Below, in pieces: positions 1-8,270 of a DNA stretch of 12,861 nucleotides. The DNA is from Actinomycetes bacterium. GTDB lineage: Bacteria > Actinomycetota > Actinomycetes > Actinomycetales > Cellulomonadaceae. The position numbers and the translations under genes are program-made. The stretch covers positions 1-12,861 of the forward strand of contig JAEXPS010000120.1 of assembly GCA_023438885.1 (NCBI GenBank), read 5' to 3'. The first letter of the stretch is position 1, and every line of letters starts with the position of its first letter. The notes below the pieces were generated by a model. It saw only the letters and a program-made list of their open reading frames with translations, ran no database searches and was not told the DNA's origin.

Positions 1-93
1 GGGCGGGCGTCAGGGGGTGGTGGGCGTCAGGGGGTGGCGGGCGTCAGGGGGCGCGGGCGCCGGGGGGCAGTGGGCGCCGGGGGGTGGTGGGCG

Positions 94-105
<12 letters not shown>
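1..105. repeat. 17-bp G-rich tandem repeat running into the clpB stop codon
   Basis: Six head-to-tail units begin at 5, 22, 39, 55, 72 and 89. Each is 17 bp except the third, which is 16 bp. The plus-strand consensus is GGGCGtcaGGGGGtGGy, and units 4 and 5 carry ccg where the others have tca. Bases 1-4 look like the end of a further unit, so the array may continue left of the window. The rightmost unit (89-105) includes the last three codons and the TGA stop of clpB (94-96), so the array appears to have grown from the 3' end of that gene. The plus strand carries thirteen runs of three or more G in about 100 bp. The array lies where a clpB terminator would be expected, and I see no conventional hairpin there. 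Function unknown. Confidence 0.9.
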
Positions 106-2682
<2,577 letters not shown>

Positions 2683-2687
2683 GCGTT

Positions 2688-2694
2688 CCTCCTT
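2688..2694 (-). promoter_or_regulatory. clpB ribosome binding site
   Basis: On the minus strand the sequence AAGGAGG lies 5 nt before the GTG at 2682. This is a near-perfect complement to the 16S rRNA 3' end. It decides the GTG start over any internal ATG. Confidence 0.9.
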
Positions 2695-2727
2695 GGCAGG
2701 ATCCGAGTCTCACGTCCGACGAAGGCA

Positions 2728-2759
2728 ACGCTAGCCAAGGTTGAGTCTATTCCGCTCAA
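2728..2759 (-). promoter_or_regulatory. candidate clpB promoter
   Basis: A minus-strand TTGAGC (2754-2759) could serve as a -35 element and lies inside the distal half of the HAIR-like repeat. TAGCGT (2728-2733) fits the actinobacterial -10 pattern TANNNT. The spacer is 20 bp, longer than ideal; an alternative -10 two bases closer (GCTAGC) would give 18 bp. Overlap of promoter and operator is what HspR repression would need. The exact hexamers are uncertain. Confidence 0.45.
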
Positions 2760-2760
2760 C
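2740..2760. promoter_or_regulatory. HAIR-like HspR operator upstream of clpB
   Basis: The sequence is GTTGAGT-N7-GCTCAAC, a perfect 6-bp inverted repeat (GTTGAG/CTCAAC). The HAIR consensus known from actinobacterial dnaK and clpB promoters is CTTGAGT-N7-ACTCAAG. The conserved TTGAG and CTCAA cores and the 7-bp spacing are kept; only outer or inner bases differ. Its centre lies about 68 bp from the clpB GTG. HspR, a MerR-family repressor not encoded in this window, is the inferred ligand. Confidence 0.82.
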
Positions 2761-2766
2761 ATGGGA

Positions 2767-2785
2767 CCGTGGCTGGCTGCCACGG
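2767..2785 (-). terminator. hairpin terminator downstream of the MMPL gene
   Basis: CCGTGGC-TGGCT-GCCACGG forms a perfect 7-bp stem with a 5-nt loop. It begins 13 nt past the MMPL stop codon and lies just before the clpB operator. No T-tract follows on the minus strand, which is common for terminators in GC-rich actinobacteria. It would insulate clpB from transcription coming out of the exporter gene. Confidence 0.65.
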
Positions 2786-2798
2786 CGCCCGGGATGCT

Positions 2799-4901
2799 TC
2801 AGGCCACGTCACTCACGGCGTCCGCCTGGACGACGTCGTCACGGCTGCCCGCGCTCGCCCGGGCGGGCCACCAGAACCGGTCGCCGAGCCAGAACGCCAG
2901 GCTGGGGACCACGAGCGTCCGCACGACGAGGGTGTCGAGCAGCACCCCGATGCACACGATCACGCCGATCTGCATCAGAGCCACCACCGGGAGCACGCCG
3001 AGGACGGCGAACACCGCGGCCAGCAGGATCCCGGCGGAGGTGATCACCCCGCCGGTGGCCGCCAGCGCCCGCAGCATGCCCTCGCGAGTCCCGAGCGCCC
3101 GGCGCTCCTCCCGGGCCCGTGTGGTGAGGAAGATGTTGTAGTCGACGCCGAGCGCCACGAGGAACAGGAACGAGAACAGCGGCACCGTCGTGTCCAGCCC
3201 CGGGTAGTCCAGGAGGCGGGTGAACACCAGGTTGCCGGCGCCCATCGCGGCCGCGAAGGTCGCGAGCACGGTGAGGACGAGCAGCACGGGTGCGACGAGA
3301 GACCGCAACAGCAGCACGAGAATCGTGAAGACGACGGCGAGGATGACGGGCCCGATCAGACGCTGGTCGCGTTCGGAGATCCGCAGAGTGTCCAGCGCGG
3401 TGGCGTCGGAGCCGCCCACCAGGGCCTCGCTGACCGGCGCGTCCGCCCCCTGCAGCCCGTCACGGAGCCGCTCGATCGTCCCGAACGCCTCGTCCGAGCT
3501 GGGCGGAGCCTCCAGGGTCACGGCGAGCACCGTCAGGCCGTTGGCGCTCTCCGACTCCATGACGGCGGCGACGCCCTCGGTCTCGGCGATCTGTGCGGCA
3601 GCCTCCTGGGCCGCGGCGTCGGGGACCACCACCTGCGTCTGCGCCGTGGCCCCTGCTCCGAACGCGTCGGCGACGATCTCCTGCCCCTTGACCGAGTCCG
3701 GCGTCCCGACGAACTGGCTGGTCTGCGGAAGCCCGACGTGCAGGCCGATCGCTCCGCAGGCGAGCAGGCCCAGGCCGAGCGTGCTGACGATGATCGTGCG
3801 CCCGGGGTAGCGCTGCACACGCCGGCCGAGCCTCTCCCACAGCTGGGGGCGGCGGGCACGGTCCGGCTCGACGCGAGGCACCAGCGGCCAGAAGAGCCGG
3901 CGGCCGCACACGGTCAGGGCCGGCGGCAGGACCAGGAGCGCAGCCGCCATGGCGATGGCGATGCCGACCGCGCAGGCCCAGCCGAGCGTCCTGTTGCTGC
4001 CGAGGTCCGCCAGCTGCAGGGTGAGCAGCGAGAGGATCACCGTCGAGCCGGAGGCCAGGATCGCCGGGTACGTCGAGCGCATGCCGCGACGCATCGCCTC
4101 GCGGTGGTCCTCGACCCGGTAGAGCTCTTCGCGGTACCGGGCGACGAGCAGCAGGGCGTAGTTGGTGCCGGCGCCGAAGACCAGCACGGAGACGATGCCC
4201 GAGACCGACGCGTTGATGGCCACGCCGTTCGCGGATCCGAGCGAGACGACCACCTGCCGCGCGATCGCGTCGCCCACACCGATCACGGTGAGCGGCACGA
4301 GCCACAGGACCGGGGACCGGTAGGTCACGATGAGCAGCAGGGCGACGATCGAGGCCGTCACCACCAGCAACCTCGTGTCGGCGCCGGCGAACGCCCCGGC
4401 GATGTCGGCGCGGAACCCGACCGGGCCCGTGAGGTGCACGGTGAGGCCGTCGGGCAGGCCCTGGGTGGCGCTGGTGCGCACCCGCTCGGCAGTCGCCTTC
4501 ACGTCGGCGTCCGCCTCGGCCGCGTCCAGCGGGACGACGACGATCGCCGCGGTTCCGTCGTCGGCGTAGCGGGGCTGCACCGCGGCCGGAGCGATCGACT
4601 CGTCAGCGACCGCCGCGGAGGCCTCGGCGATGGCCGCCTGGTCCGCCTCGGTCAGCGGCTCGCCGTCACGCGTGTACACGACGATGGCCGAGGTGGTCTC
4701 GCTGGACGGCATGTCGTCGAGCAGAGCCGCGACCTGCGCCGACTCGGCCGAGTCGGGCAGTCCGTCCTCAGGGAACCCGGTGTCGGCACTCCCGCTCAGC
4801 AGCGACATGGCCGCGCCTGACACGAGGACGGCGACGACGACGCAGATCCACGCCGACCACTTGCCCGTCAGGAAGTGGAAGAGCCCGTCTAGATGGCGCA
4901 T
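2799..4901 (-). CDS. MMPL-family (RND-type) membrane transporter
   Basis: This inner-membrane exporter belongs to the MMPL/YdfJ branch of the RND superfamily, which moves lipids or hydrophobic compounds outward using the proton gradient. The substrate cannot be told from sequence. The 700-aa product has the duplicated layout. TM1 (about 17-36) is followed by a large external loop (to about 165) and a helical bundle (about 168-335). A cytoplasmic linker and TM7 come next, then a second external loop and a C-terminal bundle (about 505-680). The half-repeat signatures are GAGTNYALLLVARYREEL in the first half and GVDYNIFLTTRAREE in the second (Asp587). The first has Asn247 where Asp is usual. The frame stays open to 5279, but I chose the ATG at 4901. 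It has a GAGAGG Shine-Dalgarno 5 nt upstream, and the protein then starts with a short basic leader before TM1. The gene is divergent from the hydrolase at 5157. No regulator gene is adjacent. Confidence 0.93.
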   Translation of the reverse strand: MRHLDGLFHFLTGKWSAWICVVVAVLVSGAAMSLLSGSADTGFPEDGLPDSAESAQVAALLDDMPSSETTSAIVVYTRDGEPLTEADQAAIAEASAAVADESIAPAAVQPRYADDGTAAIVVVPLDAAEADADVKATAERVRTSATQGLPDGLTVHLTGPVGFRADIAGAFAGADTRLLVVTASIVALLLIVTYRSPVLWLVPLTVIGVGDAIARQVVVSLGSANGVAINASVSGIVSVLVFGAGTNYALLLVARYREELYRVEDHREAMRRGMRSTYPAILASGSTVILSLLTLQLADLGSNRTLGWACAVGIAIAMAAALLVLPPALTVCGRRLFWPLVPRVEPDRARRPQLWERLGRRVQRYPGRTIIVSTLGLGLLACGAIGLHVGLPQTSQFVGTPDSVKGQEIVADAFGAGATAQTQVVVPDAAAQEAAAQIAETEGVAAVMESESANGLTVLAVTLEAPPSSDEAFGTIERLRDGLQGADAPVSEALVGGSDATALDTLRISERDQRLIGPVILAVVFTILVLLLRSLVAPVLLVLTVLATFAAAMGAGNLVFTRLLDYPGLDTTVPLFSFLFLVALGVDYNIFLTTRAREERRALGTREGMLRALAATGGVITSAGILLAAVFAVLGVLPVVALMQIGVIVCIGVLLDTLVVRTLVVPSLAFWLGDRFWWPARASAGSRDDVVQADAVSDVA

Positions 4902-5034
4902 GGGTTCCTCTCGCGAGACCGTGCCAATCCTCGTCGAGCCGGTCGAGTGCCTGACGCGTCGAGCAGTCGGCAGCGCGGCGGGGGTGTCGGAACAGGGCCG
5001 CGCGGTTCGTCGGGCGAGGCGCAGCGTGGCCGTC

Positions 5035-5049
5035 CATCGTACAGCGATG
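5035..5049. promoter_or_regulatory. candidate operator over a -10 element of the MMPL promoter
   Basis: CATCG-TACAG-CGATG is a 5-5-5 inverted repeat in the 255-bp divergent region between the MMPL gene and the alpha/beta hydrolase. On the minus strand it overlaps TACGAT (5036-5041), which fits the TANNNT -10 pattern. That would give the MMPL transcript a leader of about 130 nt. MMPL exporters are often controlled by TetR-type repressors, so an operator is plausible. No clear -35 is visible and a repeat this short could be chance. The rest of 4902-5156 holds no reading frame I can support. Confidence 0.3.
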
Positions 5050-5118
5050 CCACCCGCGTCCACTCGGTACCACGCCACCTGCGAAGGCCCGGCACCCCGC
5101 CCCATGAGCGCGCGTCTG

Positions 5119-5139
5119 CGGCCGCTGCCCGGGCGGCCG
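5119..5139 (+). other. stem-loop just upstream of the hydrolase ribosome binding site
   Basis: CGGCCGC-TGCCCGG-GCGGCCG forms a perfect 7-bp all-GC stem with a 7-nt loop. It ends 4 nt before the GAGGA ribosome binding site of the gene starting at 5157. If the transcript begins upstream, this hairpin would sit in its leader and could affect translation. It could also be chance in such GC-rich DNA. Confidence 0.4.
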
Positions 5140-5156
5140 GTGCGAGGATCAGGGCT

Positions 5157-6149
5157 GTGAGCGGCCCGACGACGCAGCCCGGCGACTGGCATCGCGACGT
5201 GCTGGGCGAGGGGTGGTCGGCGTTGACGCTCGATCTGCCGCCCGACGAGTTCGGCCCGGCCGTCGCCACGCTGGTGCACTGTGACCCTCCCGAGGGCGAG
5301 GCGCCCCGGCGTGCGGTGCTACATGTGCACGGATTCGTCGACTACTTCTTCCAGCGCCACCTCGCCGACGCGCTGGCCGGCGCAGGTTGGGACTTCTACG
5401 CGCTCGACCTGCGCGACCACGGGCGCTCCATCCGCCCGGGCCGGGACCCGAACTTCACCACGGATCTCTCCGTGTACACCCACGAGCTCGACCGCGCGCT
5501 GCGGCTGCTGCGTGCGGACCACGACCTCGTCGTGATGCACGCGCACTCCACCGGCGGGCTGGTGGTGCCGCTGTGGGCCGCGGAGCGGCCCGGTCTCGTC
5601 GAGGCGATCGTGCTCGACAGCCCGTGGCTGGACCTCAACGGCAGCGCGTTCGAGCGCGGCCCGCTGACGGCGGCGATGCGGGTCGTCGGGCGGGTCGCGC
5701 CGCGCCTCGAGCTGCGCACGATCGACCCCCACTACGGCCGCGCGCTGCACGTCGGCACCGGAGGCGAGTGGGACTACGACCTCGCCTGGAAGCCGCACGA
5801 CGGGTTCCCGGCTCGGGCGGGCTGGGTACGCACCATCCGCGCGGGCCACCGGCGGGTCGCGCGCGGGCTCGGCATCCAGGTGCCGATCCTCGTCGCCGCG
5901 TCCGCCGCCAGCGGTCCCGGAGACCACGTCCATGGCGCGCTGCTCACCACGGACGTGGTGCTCGACGTGCGTGACATGGCGGCCCGCGCGCCGCGGCTCG
6001 GGACGGACGTGACGTTCGTCGAGGTCGACGGGGGAGCCCACGACCTCACGCTCTCCCCCTCGCCGGCGCGAGAGACGTACCTCGCCACCCTCCTCGACTG
6101 GCTCGCTGCCCGGTTCCCCGCGACCACGACCACCCCGGAGCACCCGTGA
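5157..6149 (+). CDS. alpha/beta hydrolase (serine hydrolase, Hydrolase_4/S33-like)
   Basis: The 330-aa protein is a soluble alpha/beta-hydrolase related to monoacylglycerol lipase and lysophospholipase-type enzymes. The substrate is unknown. The strand-3/oxyanion region is VLHVHGFVDYFFQ. The nucleophile elbow is HAHSTGG with Ser131, so the first position of Gly-x-Ser-x-Gly is Ala, still a small residue. The likely catalytic His is His295 in the GGAHDL motif. The acid is Asp266 or Asp270 in the TTDVVLDV segment. There is no signal peptide or membrane segment. The frame is open back to 4893, but I chose the GTG at 5157. It has GAGGA 8 nt upstream (5144-5148), and the residues before it are Arg/Ala/Gly-rich and unlike the family. 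It overlaps the next gene by 4 nt (GTGA), so the two are probably translated together. Confidence 0.87.
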   Translation: MSGPTTQPGDWHRDVLGEGWSALTLDLPPDEFGPAVATLVHCDPPEGEAPRRAVLHVHGFVDYFFQRHLADALAGAGWDFYALDLRDHGRSIRPGRDPNFTTDLSVYTHELDRALRLLRADHDLVVMHAHSTGGLVVPLWAAERPGLVEAIVLDSPWLDLNGSAFERGPLTAAMRVVGRVAPRLELRTIDPHYGRALHVGTGGEWDYDLAWKPHDGFPARAGWVRTIRAGHRRVARGLGIQVPILVAASAASGPGDHVHGALLTTDVVLDVRDMAARAPRLGTDVTFVEVDGGAHDLTLSPSPARETYLATLLDWLAARFPATTTTPEHP

Positions 6150-6748
6150 CCGACGACGTCACCACGCAGGCTCGCGACATCCCCTGGTCCGCCGGCCGCT
6201 GGACCCACCCGCCGGCCTCGGCGACGGCGGAGGGCGCTCACCTGCTCGTGGAGGCCGTCGACGGCTCGGACGCCTGGCGCCACACGGCTTACGGCTTCGT
6301 TCGTTCCAGCGAGCACGCGCTGCTGAGCCCGCTGCCGGGGGGCGCCGCGGTCGAGGTGACCTTCGACATCGCCTACGACGGCCTCTTCGACCAGGCGGGG
6401 GTCTTCGTGCGGGCGTCGGACGAGGAGTGGGTCAAGGCGGGCGTGGAGATCTCCGACGGCTTGCCGCAGCTCGGCGCGGTCGTCACGCACGGCACCTCGG
6501 ACTGGTCGGTGGCCCCGGTGCCGTCGTGGGCTGGGCAGCCGGTCACCGTCCGGGCGAGCCGGTACGGCGACGCACTCGTGGTGCGCGCACGGGCGGGCGA
6601 CGCGGCGTGGCGTCTGGTGCGGATGGCGCGCTTCGACGTCGAGGGGCCGGTCGAGGCGGGGCCGTACCTGTGCGCGCCGAGCCGCGCCGGGCTCGTCGTG
6701 CGCTTCCACTCCTGGCGGGTGACCCCGGGCGACGCGGCGCTGCACTAG
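6146..6748 (+). CDS. DUF1349 domain protein (concanavalin-like fold)
   Basis: The 200-aa protein is almost entirely one DUF1349 domain (COG3506, related to yeast 'regulation of enolase 1'). This family is predicted to adopt a concanavalin-like beta-sandwich and has no firmly assigned activity. Family-like features include the stretch around GLFDQAGVFVRASDEEWVKAG (split by eye, about residues 72-92), the following GLPQLGAVVTHGTSDWS, and the closing GPYLCAPSRAGLVVRFHSW. No signal peptide is seen, so it is probably cytoplasmic. The GTG start shares its last two bases with the TGA of the upstream hydrolase, which implies translational coupling. A carbohydrate-binding role is possible from the fold but is not shown. 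Confidence 0.85.
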   Translation: MTDDVTTQARDIPWSAGRWTHPPASATAEGAHLLVEAVDGSDAWRHTAYGFVRSSEHALLSPLPGGAAVEVTFDIAYDGLFDQAGVFVRASDEEWVKAGVEISDGLPQLGAVVTHGTSDWSVAPVPSWAGQPVTVRASRYGDALVVRARAGDAAWRLVRMARFDVEGPVEAGPYLCAPSRAGLVVRFHSWRVTPGDAALH

Positions 6749-6776
6749 GACCGTTCGCCCGGCCGCCACCCAGGCG

Positions 6777-6808
6777 TTGCCGGAGCGCCACCGGCGCGGG
6801 TTTACGGT
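6777..6808 (+). promoter_or_regulatory. candidate promoter for the histidine phosphatase gene
   Basis: TTGCCG (6777-6782) and TACGGT (6803-6808, matching TANNNT) lie in the 93-bp gap after the DUF1349 stop, with a 20-bp spacer. The start codon is 33 bp downstream of the -10. The position is sensible but the spacer is long and the -35 weak, so the gene could instead be read through from upstream. Confidence 0.35.
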
Positions 6809-6841
6809 GGGGGGACCGAAGATGCCGATGGAAGGGCACCG

Positions 6842-7489
6842 ATGACCCTCACGCTCACGCTCGTGCGACACGGGCAGACCCACTTCAACCAGCGCCGGCT
6901 GCTCCAGGGCAGCTGCGACTCGCCGCTGACCCGGCCCGGCCGCGACGGCGTCCGCGCCACCGCGCGGCACCTGGCCGGTACGCCGTTCGTCGCCGCCTAC
7001 GCCTCGCCGTCGGGGCGAGCGGTCGCCACGGCGGTCGAGATCCTGCGCCACCACCCGACGGTGCGGCTCGTCACCGATGCCGACCTGCGGGAGTACGACT
7101 TCGGCACCTTCGAACGCCGGCCCGAGCACGAGCTCGAGGCCACCCAGCCGTGGACGCAGCTGCTGCCCGAGATCCTCGCCGGCCGTCACCCCGGCCTTCC
7201 GCGAGGGGAGCACGCCGCCGACTACATGGCCCGCATCTGCCGGCCCTACGTCACGATCGCGGAGCGCCACCGCGAGGGTAACGTCCTCGTCGTCGGGCAC
7301 GGCCTGTCACTCGCGGCCTGGCTGTGGACCCTCGACCCGAGTGCGGCCGCCGTGCTGCCGAACGCCTCCATGACCCAGGTGACCCTCGACACGGACGGCA
7401 CCGCGCGCGTCCTGGCCGTCGGCCTCGTCGTGGCCGGGCAGGGCCTGGTCGCCGCCGGCGAGGCGTGGGCCCCCGCGCCCGTCGCCTGA
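6842..7489 (+). CDS. histidine phosphatase family protein (phosphoglycerate mutase-like)
   Basis: The 215-aa protein is a branch-1 histidine phosphatase, a soluble enzyme that removes phosphate through a phosphohistidine intermediate. The core LVRHGQTHFN gives Arg9 and His10 (nucleophile). Arg59 in SPSGRA completes the phosphate pocket, Glu84 in LREYDFG is the likely general acid, and His153 is in VVGHG. All four are present, so it should be active. The substrate is not predictable: relatives act on phosphosugars, phosphoglycerate-type molecules or cobalamin precursors, and no pathway gene nearby helps. The ATG has GGAAGGG 5 nt upstream (6830-6836). trmB follows after 40 bp on the same strand, so the two may share a transcript. 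Confidence 0.93.
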   Translation: MTLTLTLVRHGQTHFNQRRLLQGSCDSPLTRPGRDGVRATARHLAGTPFVAAYASPSGRAVATAVEILRHHPTVRLVTDADLREYDFGTFERRPEHELEATQPWTQLLPEILAGRHPGLPRGEHAADYMARICRPYVTIAERHREGNVLVVGHGLSLAAWLWTLDPSAAAVLPNASMTQVTLDTDGTARVLAVGLVVAGQGLVAAGEAWAPAPVA

Positions 7490-7529
7490 GCGGTACGGCG
7501 CAGGTCTCGCTCCGCGCGAGGATGGGGCC

Positions 7530-8264
7530 GTGCCGACGCCCGACGAGTTCCGTCACCGCGCGGCCGCGCCCCACGAGCCGCTGCGCACCTTCCACCCACG
7601 GCGGGTCGGGCTCGGGCCGTCGCGGCAGGCCGCACTGGCCCGCCTGTTCCCCGTGCTCGGGTTCTCGGTGCACGACGAGGCCGCGCCCTTCCCCCGCCAC
7701 GGGGACGGCACCCTCGACGCTGCGGCGATGTTCGGCCGCTGCGCGCCGCTGATCCTCGAGATCGGCTCCGGCATGGGCGAGGCGACGGCGGCGATGGCCG
7801 CGGCGGATCCGGACCGCGACGTCCTCGCCGTCGAGGCTCATCTCCCGGGCATCGCCGGCCTGCTGCTCCTGGCCGACGAGCACGGGCTGGTCAACGTCCG
7901 GGTCGGGCACGGCGACGCGCTCGAGCTGGTCCGTGACGCGATCGCCCCCGGATCGCTCGCGGAGGTCCGGGCGTTCTTCCCCGACCCGTGGCCCAAGGCC
8001 CGACATCACAAGCGCCGCCTGGTGCAGCCGGCGCACGTCGCCCTGCTGCGCAGCCGGCTGGCCGTCGGCGGCGTGCTGCACACCACCACCGACGTGCCCG
8101 ACTACGCCGAGCAGATGCTGCACGTCCTGACGTCGGACCCCGGCCTGGAGAACACCGCCGACGGTTTCGCCGACCGCGGAGGGCGGCCGGTCACCGCTTT
8201 CGAGCGCAAGGCCCTGGCCGAGGGCCGCCAGGCCCGCGACCTGGTGTTCCGCCGCGTCCGCTGA
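7530..8264 (+). CDS. trmB: tRNA (guanine-N7-)-methyltransferase TrmB
   Basis: TrmB transfers a methyl group from S-adenosylmethionine to N7 of G46 in the tRNA variable loop. The 244-aa product is near the E. coli length (239). The SAM-binding motif is LEIGSGMGEAT (Glu77, Gly79, Gly81, Gly83). The family signature is FFPDPWPKARHHKRR, with Asp152 and Lys156. The C-terminal motif TAFERKALAEGR, expected to help hold SAM and the tRNA, is also present. The GTG start has GAGGA 7 nt upstream (7518-7522). Its stop codon lies only 6 bp from that of the convergent glgP gene, so the two transcripts almost certainly overlap at their 3' ends unless they terminate inside each other's coding region. Confidence 0.97.
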   Translation: MPTPDEFRHRAAAPHEPLRTFHPRRVGLGPSRQAALARLFPVLGFSVHDEAAPFPRHGDGTLDAAAMFGRCAPLILEIGSGMGEATAAMAAADPDRDVLAVEAHLPGIAGLLLLADEHGLVNVRVGHGDALELVRDAIAPGSLAEVRAFFPDPWPKARHHKRRLVQPAHVALLRSRLAVGGVLHTTTDVPDYAEQMLHVLTSDPGLENTADGFADRGGRPVTAFERKALAEGRQARDLVFRRVR

Positions 8265-8270
8265 CCGGCG

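Noticed and set aside
2769..4820. 683-codon open frame antisense to the MMPL gene
   Set aside because: The protein is Arg/His/Gly/Asp-rich without hydrophobic segments or motifs, and it mirrors the third-position GC of the real gene.
4893..5156. N-terminal extension of the hydrolase frame upstream of the GTG at 5157
   Set aside because: The extra 88 residues are low-complexity and unlike the family, would overlap the MMPL start, and the GTG at 5157 has its own GAGGA site.
4902..5279. N-terminal extension of the MMPL reading frame upstream of 4901
   Set aside because: The extension is Arg/Ala/Pro-rich, would overlap the divergent hydrolase gene, and lies upstream of a well-spaced Shine-Dalgarno and a proper membrane-protein start at 4901.
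6779..6795. GCCGG-N7-CCGGC inverted repeat after the DUF1349 gene as a terminator
   Set aside because: The stem is only 5 bp, no T-tract follows, and it overlaps a candidate promoter. Repeats this short are frequent by chance at this GC content.
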